Source of the DNA: Marsupella aquatica
Taxonomy: Eukaryota > Marchantiophyta
Reading direction: 5' to 3'
Assembly (NCBI GenBank): GCA_973895155.1
Contig: OZ316896.1
Location: forward strand, 19,530,001-19,594,000
DNA length: 64,000 nucleotides
Shown here piece after piece: positions 1 through 9,776 of this stretch. The notes beneath the pieces were generated by a model. It was given only the letters and a program-made list of their open reading frames with translations. It was not told where the DNA came from and ran no database searches. Position 1 is the first letter of the stretch, and each line of letters opens with the position of its first letter. Position numbers and translations under genes: made by a program.

Positions 1-1317
1 TTAAGTTGGCTGCATAGTTAAGTTAGGTGTGTGTCCATGGGAGCTTTAAGTTCTGGTACCCGTGCCTCAATGCTCGTTTCTTTATTTTTCTCATAAATTG
101 CTTATTCTCTTGCAAAGTGTAAGTTGGACATGGTCCTAAACTCCTAAACCCTAAACTCCTATCCTCACATGCCATTTTTCTAATAGACAATTATTTAACT
201 TCTAAATTATTCTGAATCTCTTTCAAAAACATAATGGGTCTCATGTTCTTCTTATAATTACTTAAGTTACTCAAACCCACATTAAACTTAGGAATTAATC
301 TGTGGACCCACTTGATTATTTGCGTAGTTAGGGTGTTTTTAATTAAGGAGCCTAGTTTGAAATTTTGATTGCATCCGAAGAATCCGTTATAGTACATTTG
401 TCTCTCGGGGGTCAATCCAAGGGGTGTCCCATATCATGCTCGAAGTTTTGGGGGAATAAACACTCTAAAAGTTAAGTCAATAAAGTTTTTTTTAGGAATT
501 TTTTAAACCCCTAACTTAATGAAATATTCCAAGAATATTCTCATATTTGATTTTAAAAAACCCTATGATTCTTATAATTCTCAAAATTGGATTAATATAA
601 CCCTAAATGTTCTTCAACAAAAAATTAAAAATATTTTACTAAACCCAATAAAAAAACCCTATACATATTCGCGCGTGATGGGTCGGAAGAAAAGAAGTGA
701 GGACCCCGGGATTCGTCTTCCTAGTTTCTCCCCCAATTTAGAGCTCCATGCACAACCAGCATTCAATTCCAGAGTCTCTTCCTGATTCAGCTTTCCATAG
801 ACAGACAGCATAAAATTTCACATCAATTCTCCCAAGGTATTTTCGATGAACAGACCAAGACTCCTAAAATCTTCGCAAGCTCTCTTTGTCTACTCAATTC
901 TCTGTCTTCATCAGTCCGTGCTTCGTCGACTCCATCAAGTCCCTCTGCGATCAAGTGATTGCTTTGTACAATATTCAGCTTTTTTATTAGTACTTGCAAA
1001 GTAGAATGACAGCAATTGCTCCCAATCTGACAGTGCTGCTAGGCGAGCTCTTAAGACGAAGCACGAAACCCCCAAGTATGGCCTTTATCCCGGCCTTTAT
1101 ATACCATGCTTCTTTAATAGGGCAGGCAGGTTGAAAGTTCAAGAGTAAGATTTCTCGCATCCTAGCTGCAAAAAGTGCACATTTCCATCAAACAGAAAAC
1201 CAGATCTCTCACAATCGTCCTTACACACTTGTAACCTCCGCACAAAATTTACTTCACAGTCCGATCAAGTAACTTATTATTCTGCTACTATGAATTCACC
1301 CCATTGCAGGCTTGAGG
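1..1317. other. AT-rich intergenic sequence, no gene seen
   Basis: No supported gene. The stretch is AT-rich with scattered CCTAAA-like words (for example near 140-165). The segment around 487-665 resembles 1375-1530 in order and wording (ACCCTA blocks, 'CTTATAA', 'TCAAAATTG'), so it looks like an old duplicated or dispersed repeat rather than unique sequence. Confidence 0.5.
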
Positions 1318-1543
1318 GTAAGTGATATGGAGACCTCCCCATCACCTGCAACATTTTTAGCCCTCGGACCCCCTAAAATGTAAGAATTAAAAAAAAATTA
1401 ATCCCTAAATTTTTTATGATTAAAGAGACCCTAATGTTCTTATAAGTATCAAAATTGTTAAACGACCCTATATATTGTTCTTTTACAAAAATTCTTAAGT
1501 TTTCCCTTCAAACCAATAAAACAACCCTGGCTACACTTTGTCG
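1318..1543. repeat. Dispersed repeat, copy A (interrupted by the Copia element)
   Basis: Read on the minus strand, this segment matches 49437-49600 on the plus strand, including the shared block GCAGGTGATGGGGAGG. The match seems to resume on the far side of the Copia element (about 8149-8200, 'GTGAAACCCCC'), as expected if the retrotransposon landed inside an older repeat. The family is not recognised. Confidence 0.55.
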
Positions 1544-1548
1544 CACGT
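1544..1548. repeat. Target-site duplication of the Copia element (left)
   Basis: CACGT directly abuts the first base of the left LTR and is repeated exactly at 8149-8153 after the right LTR. A 5-bp duplication is standard for Copia integrases. Confidence 0.9.
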
Positions 1549-2022
1549 TGTTGAGCATAGACGACGATCGCAACGGCAAGCCCATGAACCATCCAACGCA
1601 CAATAGTCGACACAAGAGATACGTGGTTCACCTCCTTGAGGCTACGTCCACGGGAACACACAAGAGAGCTTTACTGAACTCTAAGCCTGTCGGCTATACC
1701 GAGTCTCCACATGTAAGCTCTCCCTATCTCTCAAGTGGCTCCATAACAATGAGCCTTGGTTCTACCTCTCCAAGCACACATGCCTCTTATGATATAGTGT
1801 GCAACTTAGTTGTACCTAACCACATAGTTGTACCTAATCACGTAGTTGTACCTAACCACATAGTTGTACCTAATCACGTAGTTGTACCTAATCACGTAGT
1901 TGTACCTAACCACATAGTTGTACCTAATCACGTAGTTGTATCTAACCACGTAGTTGTACCAACCCACGTTGTTGTACCAACCACGTCATACCTAACCTAG
2001 ACGTAAGAGTAAATACCCAACA
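1549..2022 (-). repeat. 3' LTR of the Copia element
   Basis: 474 bp. In element orientation it starts TGTTGGGTATTTACTC and ends ATGCTCAACA. It differs from the 5' LTR at position 1688 (T against C). The solo LTR at 33769 carries C there, so the change arose in this copy. Confidence 0.96.
1807..1985 (-). repeat. 18-bp minisatellite inside the 3' LTR
   Basis: About ten tandem 18-bp units of the type TAGTTGTACCTAACCACA / ...TAATCACG, so an ACGT core recurs about every 18 or 36 bp. Since 18 is a multiple of three the array stays open in one frame and mimics a Val-Val-Pro-Asn-His repeat protein, but this is LTR sequence, not a gene. Confidence 0.95.
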
Positions 2023-2033
2023 ATCTTCCCCTT
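2023..2033 (-). other. Polypurine tract of the Copia element
   Basis: On the minus strand AAGGGGAAGAT sits directly against the start of the 3' LTR, where plus-strand DNA synthesis is primed in LTR retroelements. Confidence 0.85.
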
Positions 2034-2212
2034 GACTCTGGTCTAGGGGAGAGTAATACTGCCAATGTATATGATCCCTCAGCGGGAAGTTCTGGACAGA
2101 ACCAAACCGGTTTCCCTCTCTAACTAGAGCAAACCAGAACTAAGCCGTAGCCTAATACATAGGAATGAGGAAGAGCATATATCAGTAATTACAATGAATG
2201 TTTAAGAAAACT

Positions 2213-5200
2213 CTACTTGTGATGCAATTGCAAAACCTGCAATACGTCACGGTGTCTAGAGAAACTCTCCAAAGGAATCACTTTGGTAAATGCGTCAGCC
2301 GGGTTGAGTTTACCATCAATCTTGACTAGCTCAAACAAATTATCAGACACAGCCTGCCTGATAAAATGGTACCTGACGTCAATGTGCTTCACTCTGCTGT
2401 CCATCACCTGGTTCACAGCAAGGTGGAGCGCACTTTGACTATCACAATGGAGCTTCACATTCCCCTGTGGCAATCCCATTTCAGTGATAAGTCTATCCAA
2501 CCAAATCGCTTCCTTTGTTGCTTCCGCAGCTGCAACATACTCCGCTTCTGTAGTAGACTGAGCAATACACTTCTGCAAAGTAGACCTCCAACTTATGCAT
2601 CCACCGCCAAGTGTGAACACGTATCCTGTTGTTGATCTCCTTCGGTCCAAATCTTGTCCATAGTCAGAATCTACATAGCCAATCAATGATCTAGCATTCT
2701 TTGCATTCGCATCAAATAAAAGACCATGATCCACGGTACCCTTCAAGTACCTGATAATCCACTTCACTGCTTCCCAGTGTACCTTCCCTGGATTCGACAT
2801 GTACCTGCTCACCTTGCCCATAGCCATGGCAAGATCAGGTCTAGTGCAAGTCATCAAATACATGAGACTCCCCACTGCCTTGTCATATGGAACCTTTGAC
2901 ATCAACCCCTTCTCTGTGTCATCCGTAGGACAGAACGCTGATGATAACTTGAAGTGTGGAGCCAACGGGGTACTTACTGGCTTGCTATTCTCCATGTTGA
3001 ACCTTGCAATTACCTTCCTCGCATAACTGCTCTGCGTCAACCATAGCTTGCCAGCCTCCAAGTCCCTAGTGATCTTCATACCCAAAATCCTCTTAGCTGG
3101 CCCTAAGTCCTTCATCTTAAACTCTGCACTAAGCAGTGCCTTGAGCTTAACAATCTCAGACCTATCCTTGGCTGCAATTAGCATGTCATCCACATAAAGT
3201 ACTAAAACAATGAACCCAAAGACAACATTCTTCACCGGTTTCAAATACACACAAGGGTCAAATACACTTCTGTGAAAACCTTGTGACCGAATCCAATCGT
3301 CAAACCGCTTGTTCCACTGTCTTGGTGACTGCTTCAACCCATACAAGGATTTCAGCAATCTGCAAACCAATTCCTCCTGTCCTCTCTTCACAAAACCTAG
3401 CGGTTGTCTCATGAAGATCACCTCTTCCAATGTGCCATAGAGGAAAGCTGTGACAACATCCATCTGATCTAGGAGCAGACCAAACATTACAACAAGTACA
3501 CACAATAGTCGTATTGTAGAGTACTTAGCAACTGGTGAGAAGACCTCATTGTAATCCACACCTTTCTCTTGTGTGAATCCCTTTGCTACCAATCTAGCCT
3601 TGTAGACCTTCGATCCACCTCCTATGGAATTATCCTTCAGCTTGTAAATCCACTTGCTGTCCACCACTTGCTGACCCTTAGGCAGCTTAACAAGCTCCCA
3701 AGTTTTGTTGTCCTTTAGTGACTGCATCTCCGTTTGCATTGCTGCAGTCCACTTCTGCTTCTCCTTTGAAGCACTTGCCTCATGAAATGAAGAAGGTTCT
3801 CCTTCTTCCAAAATTAACGCATCACCCTCATCATCAGCTGTAAAATCATCCTCTTGCAGTTGAGATGAATCAACCCACTGTCCATACCTTGATGGAGCGC
3901 GTACAGTGCGACCAGATGTTCTTCTAGCCGATGACTCCGGTTGATCTGCGTGTGCTGGTACAATTTGAAGCTCAACAGCATCCACTTGCTGCTCACCAGC
4001 ATCAACAAACTCCTCTGGTTCCTCTGGCACAGGAACCAGCTCCATAATTGGAGCAACTCCTTCTCTCCGGTCATGCACCTCATAACCAATCTCCCCCTCA
4101 ACGAGATCCGGGATAGGAGATTTTCCTTTGTCAGTACGGGAGACCTGAGTATTCTCCCCCTCCTTCAATAATCTGGATTCATTGAAGGAAACATCCCTAC
4201 TGACAACGAGCTTACAGGCAATAGGATCCCATAGCCTATAGGCTTTCACACCACTCTGGTACCCAAGAAAAATACATTTTCTGGAGGTAGGATCCAACTT
4301 GGTCCTATTCTGCTTTGGTGTGAGAGCATATGCATCACTTCCAAAAATTACCAAGCCATGATAGTCTGCTTGCCGCTTATAGCGCATCTCAAACGGCGTT
4401 TTGAAATTGATAGCACTAGAAGGAGAAAGATTTACCAAATAAGCTGCGGTATTGACAGCTTCTGCCCAAAATTCTTGTGGTAAACCTGATTGGCTCAACA
4501 TACTCCGTGACCGCTCCAACAATGTCCGATTGAGCCTCTCAGCGACACCATTCTGCTGCGGAGTATAAACTGTGGTGAGATGGCGAGTTATCCCCTGTTC
4601 TGAACAGTACTCTTCAAATTCCATTGAAGTGTACTCCCCGCCGTTGTCTGACCTCAGACTCTTCACCCTTGTATCCAAACACTTGATCGTGTTTCCAGTC
4701 TGATTCTCCACCTGGGCCTTCCACTTCTTAAAAATGGACAAGACATCAGACTTATGCGTCATGAAATAAATCCACACAAATCTTGAGTAATCATCAATAA
4801 ATGATACATAGTACAACTTTCCAGAGTGTGAGGGAGTCGGGGATGGACCCCACACGTCACTATGTATGTACTCAAGAACCGCTTTGGAACGATGAGTTCC
4901 AACACCAAAAGCACGACGATGTTGCTTTCCAAGAATGCAATGCTCACAAAACTCTAATTTACAAGATTGCAAATCAGAAATGAGTCCATTCTTCCGTAAG
5001 ATAGCCAAACCCTTCTCACTCATGTGGCCTAGCCGTGAATGCCACAGTTGAGTCATCTCCTCGTGAGACTTGGTTACATTGGCCTCTCCACATACAGTAT
5101 TGCCCTGTAACACATACAAATTCTTTTGTCTACTCCCCTTCAAAATCACTGTCTCTCCCGACCTGACTTGAAGTTCACCATCAATAACGCTCCATTGATG

Positions 5201-5440
5201 ACCATTTGAATCCAACACACCGAGTGAAATCAGATTCTTACGCATGCCAGGTACATACCTGACTCCGGACACTGTGCGCACAGCGCCATCAAACATTTGA
5301 ATCTTCACAGACCCAATTCCCTCAATTTGACAGGAGTGATCATTTCCCATCAGAACTGAACCGTTTGAAATAGAGTAAGAACTGAAAAACTCACGAATGT
5401 AACAAATATGAAAAGAGCAAGCACAATCAAGAATCCACAC
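2213..5440 (-). CDS. Copia pol: protease, integrase, reverse transcriptase, RNase H
   Basis: 1075 codons without interruption; the frame is open back to 5485, directly after the TGA that ends gag, and in the same frame as gag. Domains in order: retropepsin region with WILDCACSFH near the start (Asp of the active site present; the next residues are Cys-Ala rather than the common Ser-Gly or Ser-Ala), GAG-pre-integrase zinc region with LWHSRLGH and CEHC, integrase core with IHSDVWGP, SDNGGEY and QQNGVAERLNRT (D, D, E present), reverse transcriptase with KARLVAKGFTQ, DVVTAFLYG and LYVDDM, and RNase H with YVDSDYGQDL, STTEAEY and HCDSQSA. All main catalytic residues appear intact. The first residue of the stated range is a GTG codon inside the continuous frame, so it is not a proven start; translation probably enters from gag. 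Confidence 0.95.
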   Translation of the reverse strand: MWILDCACSFHICYIREFFSSYSISNGSVLMGNDHSCQIEGIGSVKIQMFDGAVRTVSGVRYVPGMRKNLISLGVLDSNGHQWSVIDGELQVRSGETVILKGSRQKNLYVLQGNTVCGEANVTKSHEEMTQLWHSRLGHMSEKGLAILRKNGLISDLQSCKLEFCEHCILGKQHRRAFGVGTHRSKAVLEYIHSDVWGPSPTPSHSGKLYYVSFIDDYSRFVWIYFMTHKSDVLSIFKKWKAQVENQTGNTIKCLDTRVKSLRSDNGGEYTSMEFEEYCSEQGITRHLTTVYTPQQNGVAERLNRTLLERSRSMLSQSGLPQEFWAEAVNTAAYLVNLSPSSAINFKTPFEMRYKRQADYHGLVIFGSDAYALTPKQNRTKLDPTSRKCIFLGYQSGVKAYRLWDPIACKLVVSRDVSFNESRLLKEGENTQVSRTDKGKSPIPDLVEGEIGYEVHDRREGVAPIMELVPVPEEPEEFVDAGEQQVDAVELQIVPAHADQPESSARRTSGRTVRAPSRYGQWVDSSQLQEDDFTADDEGDALILEEGEPSSFHEASASKEKQKWTAAMQTEMQSLKDNKTWELVKLPKGQQVVDSKWIYKLKDNSIGGGSKVYKARLVAKGFTQEKGVDYNEVFSPVAKYSTIRLLCVLVVMFGLLLDQMDVVTAFLYGTLEEVIFMRQPLGFVKRGQEELVCRLLKSLYGLKQSPRQWNKRFDDWIRSQGFHRSVFDPCVYLKPVKNVVFGFIVLVLYVDDMLIAAKDRSEIVKLKALLSAEFKMKDLGPAKRILGMKITRDLEAGKLWLTQSSYARKVIARFNMENSKPVSTPLAPHFKLSSAFCPTDDTEKGLMSKVPYDKAVGSLMYLMTCTRPDLAMAMGKVSRYMSNPGKVHWEAVKWIIRYLKGTVDHGLLFDANAKNARSLIGYVDSDYGQDLDRRRSTTGYVFTLGGGCISWRSTLQKCIAQSTTEAEYVAAAEATKEAIWLDRLITEMGLPQGNVKLHCDSQSALHLAVNQVMDSRVKHIDVRYHFIRQAVSDNLFELVKIDGKLNPADAFTKVIPLESFSRHRDVLQVLQLHHK

Positions 5441-5485
5441 ATCATCTGCTCTCCTAGATGACGTGCACAGGGCATACCCCCGGCT

Positions 5486-6520
5486 TCATAAAACATACTC
5501 ATCATTGAGTAAATCAGCTTCTCCATCAGCCCTAGCCACATTTGCCGATGAAGTTTCCGCTGCCTTTCCCTTACAGTCTCGCTTGAAGTGTCCAACTTGG
5601 TTGCACTTCCAACATGTCACCTGCCTCCTCTGAGGGGATTTACCCTTGGACTTAGATCTGGATTTAGATCTAAACTGGGTTCTACGGTCCCCAGTTGGTC
5701 GCTGCATACTCCTCCCACGGTTAACATTGAGGGCAACACCAGATGATGAAGGCTGTGACGTGATGTGCATCTTCTGCTGAAGATCATCACTAAGCAGAGA
5801 ACTTACCACGTCATTGTATGAAATGGTATCCCTATCACGATGCAACAACACTCGTGATAGGGACTGGTAAGATGGAGGCAATGAACTAAGAAGCTGCAGA
5901 GCCTTCGTCTCATCATTCAAAGTCTCCCCAAGGTTTTCCAAGTCAACGATCATGTCGTTGAAAGCATCCACATGGTCTTGCAACTTCGTACCAGATTCCT
6001 TCATCCTGAAACTCATCAGTTTGTAGGAAGTGTAGAGCCGGTTCGACAACTCCTTGCGGTGATACTTGCTCTGCAATTCCGCAAACAAGGACATGCAATC
6101 CTTATGTGCACCTAACTGCTTGATGATGGGAGGCATGAGATAGAGTGTAACACACCACACTCCCTGCTCCTGCATGCGGTCCCATTGTTTCTCATCAACA
6201 TCGTCTTCACGAGGGCTCAGCAGTTGGCCCATCCCTGACGCATAAAGCACTCCCTTCACCTGCTTCTCCCATAGCAAGTAGTCAGAGCGCCCATCATACT
6301 TTGTCACTTCATACTTGGGTCCCCCAAGCTTGAAAGTCCCCATCTTCTTCTTTATCGTGAGCTCCGGTAGTAGTACTGCTTCCTCCACCACACGCCGCAC
6401 CGGTGATGGTATCGGTGTCACGTGCTCTTCCTCCTGCTCCTCTCTCTGCCCCTGAAACCTCCGCGGTGACCCTCGTGCTTCAAGTTCCACGTCTTCAAAA
6501 AACTCCTCCGAATCACTCAT
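5486..6520 (-). CDS. Copia gag (nucleocapsid polyprotein)
   Basis: 344 residues. The middle resembles the UBN2/Copia gag domain (KYDGRSDYLLWEKQVKGVL; LQLLSSLPPSYQSL), followed by an Arg/Ser/Lys-rich stretch and a CCHC zinc knuckle CWKCNQVGHFKRDC near the end. It ends at a TGA (5488-5486), and the pol frame continues immediately in the same frame. The start is the first Met downstream of the long leader. The N-terminal 60 residues are acidic and less typical of the family. Confidence 0.93.
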   Translation of the reverse strand: MSDSEEFFEDVELEARGSPRRFQGQREEQEEEHVTPIPSPVRRVVEEAVLLPELTIKKKMGTFKLGGPKYEVTKYDGRSDYLLWEKQVKGVLYASGMGQLLSPREDDVDEKQWDRMQEQGVWCVTLYLMPPIIKQLGAHKDCMSLFAELQSKYHRKELSNRLYTSYKLMSFRMKESGTKLQDHVDAFNDMIVDLENLGETLNDETKALQLLSSLPPSYQSLSRVLLHRDRDTISYNDVVSSLLSDDLQQKMHITSQPSSSGVALNVNRGRSMQRPTGDRRTQFRSKSRSKSKGKSPQRRQVTCWKCNQVGHFKRDCKGKAAETSSANVARADGEADLLNDEYVL

Positions 6521-7660
6521 ATGAGAAAGTCACAAAAAATGTTGTTTTTCACAACTTCTCAAAAAACTCGAAACTCAACACCGCCGCGTAGCCCACAAAG
6601 CTAGGAGTCCAATACTGAAAACCGAAATCAAAATCGAAATTTGACGGAAAAGTTATTCAAATTTCGGTCGAGGTGGGTAAAACCTTGGGAAACTCCCCCG
6701 TTTTGACCACCTCAAGGAATAACCAAAATACCAAGTACAACCCGTTGTCGGAATTGCGATGTGATTGGTGTGCTGCATTGCCAACTTCAATGGCTACGAC
6801 CTCGCCAAAAAATAACCAAAAAAGTTACCGTTCGGCGGATGAAATCTTTGTCGGACGGTCAAAAAATAGCTCTCTGGTTTTTTGGAATATTCTATGACCC
6901 TTGTACAGGCCCTGTGGGAATTTTGGAAGAACAATCGAGGGGCTGACATGTGTCCTCGAACCCCCAAAACCCCCTACCACCCTTCGTCGTCGAAATCTGG
7001 TCGCGCGCGCAGAAAATACACACGGCAGAATGTACCCCTCGACACCAAACGCAAGATATCTCACTCGGGTTTTGACTAAATCAAGATCCGATTTCAGATT
7101 TGGAAACTAGACTCCGAGGCGATGAAGATCGATATAAGAAGCACCCAAAACAAGGAAAGAACGAGGGAGAAAAAAATTGGTAAAGATGACAGATTTCTCT
7201 CAATTGCCATAGTCAATTTCGAATTAGTTTTTCAAAGAGAAAAAAATGGTACCTTGTCAACAACGAATGTTGATCAATTGCACTTGGTGTCGTCACCAAG
7301 TCCAACAAGGTAATTGATTTTGCTTAGCCTTCCTCTTTGCATCAAAGAGCCAATCCCGGACTCAAAAACAATCGTCTTGCCTCAATCTCTCCGTTGAGTC
7401 AAAACACTTGACGCTTCTCCCTCCGAGTCGATTGTCAACTTTCTTCACAAAATCCAGAACGACGAAAACTTAGATCTCTCTGCACCACGAGCTCCGTTCA
7501 ACGATTTCTTCACACCGTTAGAAAGCTCTTGCCCTGATCTATCCGTTGAGCCCATAAACTCCAAGTTCCATGCGATGGAACTCTGGAAAATCCACCAACA
7601 CTCAACGCTGGAAAAACCGTCATGAAATCCCGTCACGAACACATGTCACCTCCCAAGCAT
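6521..7660 (-). other. Copia 5' leader
   Basis: About 1.1 kb between the primer-binding site and gag, longer than in many Copia elements. It contains several short open frames in both directions, none with a recognisable domain. A packaging signal would be expected here but cannot be pointed to. Confidence 0.6.
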
Positions 7661-7673
7661 GCTCTGATACCAA
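7661..7673 (-). other. Primer-binding site, initiator tRNA-Met type
   Basis: On the minus strand TTGGTATCAGAGC lies one base from the inner edge of the 5' LTR. TGGTATCAGAGC is the classic complement to the 3' end of plant initiator tRNA-Met used by Copia elements. Confidence 0.95.
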
Positions 7674-7674
7674 T

Positions 7675-8148
7675 TGTTGAGCATAGACGACGATCGCAAC
7701 GGCAAGCCCATGAACCATCCAACGCACAATAGTCGACACAAGAGATACGTGGTTCACCTCCTTGAGGCTACGTCCACGGGAACACACAAGAGAGCTTTAC
7801 TGAACTCTAAGCCCGTCGGCTATACCGAGTCTCCACATGTAAGCTCTCCCTATCTCTCAAGTGGCTCCATAACAATGAGCCTTGGTTCTACCTCTCCAAG
7901 CACACATGCCTCTTATGATATAGTGTGCAACTTAGTTGTACCTAACCACATAGTTGTACCTAATCACGTAGTTGTACCTAACCACATAGTTGTACCTAAT
8001 CACGTAGTTGTACCTAATCACGTAGTTGTACCTAACCACATAGTTGTACCTAATCACGTAGTTGTATCTAACCACGTAGTTGTACCAACCCACGTTGTTG
8101 TACCAACCACGTCATACCTAACCTAGACGTAAGAGTAAATACCCAACA
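7675..8148 (-). repeat. 5' LTR of the Copia element
   Basis: 474 bp, matching the LTR at 1549-2022 with one visible difference (C at 7814). As the 5' LTR it should hold the promoter; the minisatellite at 7933-8111 lies in its upstream (U3-side) half in element orientation. Confidence 0.96.
7933..8111 (-). repeat. 18-bp minisatellite inside the 5' LTR
   Basis: Same ten-unit array as at 1807-1985. In element orientation the units read GGTACAACTACGTGGTTA or close variants, repeatedly presenting ACGTG cores, the kind of core bound by plant bZIP factors. The regulatory role is inference. Confidence 0.9.
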
Positions 8149-8153
8149 CACGT
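8149..8153. repeat. Target-site duplication of the Copia element (right)
   Basis: CACGT, identical to 1544-1548. Confidence 0.9.
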
Positions 8154-8779
8154 TATGTGTCATTTTTGTGGAACTAAGTGAAACCCCCAAGATTGCAATT
8201 CACCACGTGCATCGCCAAGAGCATAACAAAGCTGAGAATGAGGCTGAGACTCCCTTCAATCTGTTACTTCTTAGCTTGCTTTACATCAGGGAAGCTTCAA
8301 AGAAATAAATCATAGAAATACAGTTCAAAGAGACTGAGTGATTGCCGCTGTCGAATAGGAGTCTACGGAGATAGCCGGGAGCGAGGATGAGTTGGGGAGA
8401 TGACTATTTGGTCTCCTGGGGTCTAGGAGCGCACTAGGCCCTAGGTGGTTACTCATTTAATATTAAACACCGACTTATCCATCCGGTTATAACCAAATTT
8501 AATGTGAATATATTGTTTAAGTGTATTATTCTCAATTTGTAAAAAATCAGAAAGGTAAGTAAAACTGTTATTATTTTTAAAAAATCATCCCCTCCTTTGT
8601 ATTTTTATCTTTTTACTCTAAGGATTTACGGCTTGGCGACCCAAAAGTTATACAACTTTTCCTGCAAACACAATTAATGTAGCTAGGGCGGTTATTTTTT
8701 GTATGAAGGGCCATACAAAAGGGTTAACTGTATGAAGCCTAGGGCCATACAAAGTAAACCCTACATACAGTAAATCCTT

Positions 8780-9096
8780 TATATTTTCTGTCTAGGTTGA
8801 GAGAATGCCAAAATGGATGTGGACAAAGTATAAGCCCATTTAAATGGGTGTGGGGTAGACTTCCCAAATTTTGTGGAGGATCAAATAGGGCATGCTTTAT
8901 TGATTGGTTGGCTTAATTATTTTTAGGGGCTTTTAGTAAAAATGACAAAGTTTAAAGAAAGAAGGTGTTGTAAAAACAATTCACTTATAATTTAGGGTAG
9001 TAAAACCCTAAAAAGTTGCACACTTTGTATGGGTTTTCATACAGTAAACCCTACATATTTTCTGTCTAGGTTGAGAGGATGCCAAAATGGATGTGG
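8780..9096 (+). repeat. Direct repeat pair of about 43 bp
   Basis: 8780-8822 and 9053-9096 share nearly all bases (core TTTTCTGTCTAGGTTGAGAG); one clear difference is A against G. The bases before both copies include ACCCTACAT. Probably part of an unrecognised dispersed repeat. Confidence 0.75.
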
Positions 9097-9713
9097 TCTC
9101 AAAATTCAAATGATTGTTTCCTACCAATTTATTTTTAACTGTCAATGACACATTCTGCCCATGAAATCTCAATACAGTACAGAAAACAAGGATTTTAAGT
9201 GCAAGGCCTGTAAAGATGGCCTAGCCATGCACTTATCCATGGTTTGCAATACACAACAGGGGCAAACCCATAGAATCCTGCACTCTTTGACTCTTGCACT
9301 TGTACTCGTCCATGCAGTAAACTGGTAACTGCATTGCTGAGTTGTATTGCAGTTTCCCACAAGTGATTCGTGCACTGTCTTGTCAAACAAGATGAAACAA
9401 GTTTTGGTTTATTATGACAGGTTTGCCAAGCTAGAGCTACTAACTCAATTTAGGCACTACCCTCAATAGTCTAGTTCTGCAGCCACACCCTAGAACTGGA
9501 TAACTGCAATGTATACACTATTTATTGAAGTGTTCTTAGTTGTCATAACTCACAATACTCAATGTGCACTTATATGTAATTGTAGATTAGTGTAGTTTTA
9601 CAGGCAGCTTGCACTTATGTATTTGTCATCTAATGAGACCCAACTTGAACTTACAAAAACTGCAAGAACAGGTGAGTAGGCAGCAAAATAGGGTGAAAAT
9701 ATTGGGGAAGAAG

Positions 9714-9776
9714 AAGTACAAATGGTGCTTATTGCAAGAAGAAGCCCCGTCTTGCAGTAAGCACATTTGTACTTAT
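9714..9776. repeat. Short near-perfect hairpin
   Basis: AAGTACAAATGGTGCTTATT on the left pairs with the arm ending CATTTGTACTTA on the right. The stem is about 24 bp with one bulged G and one G-U pair around a loop of about 12 bases. It could be a small inverted-repeat element or a hairpin RNA precursor; no promoter is evident. Confidence 0.6.

Larger units (their letters stand above)
1549..8148 (-). mobile_element. Full-length Ty1/Copia LTR retrotransposon
   Basis: A complete 6.6-kb element in minus orientation: 5' LTR 7675-8148, primer-binding site 7661-7673, leader, gag 5486-6520, pol 5485-2213 (protease, integrase, reverse transcriptase, RNase H in Copia order), polypurine tract 2033-2023, 3' LTR 1549-2022. 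Both LTRs are 474 bp, run TG...CA, and differ at one site that I can see (T at 1688, C at 7814). The flanking CACGT duplication is intact, so insertion was recent. The one apparent lesion is a single in-frame TGA between gag and pol; whether it is a mutation or a programmed readthrough site cannot be told from one copy. A solo LTR of the same family lies at 33769-34225. Confidence 0.97.

Noticed and set aside
1-200. CCTAAA words suggesting a chromosome end
   Set aside because: Only isolated, imperfect words; no tandem array.
1807-1985. Regularly spaced short repeats resembling a CRISPR array
   Set aside because: Units are directly adjacent with no spacers, inside a plant LTR.
1455-2000. Open frame encoding a repeated Val-Val-Pro-Asn-His peptide (also at 7674-8126, and a shorter one at 33791-34024)
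   Set aside because: It lies wholly within LTRs; the frame stays open only because the minisatellite unit is 18 bp.
5400-5440. Copia protease active site read as destroyed (Asp-Cys-Ala)
   Set aside because: The catalytic Asp is present and Asp-Ser-Ala variants are common in plant Copia elements; one Cys substitution does not prove inactivity.
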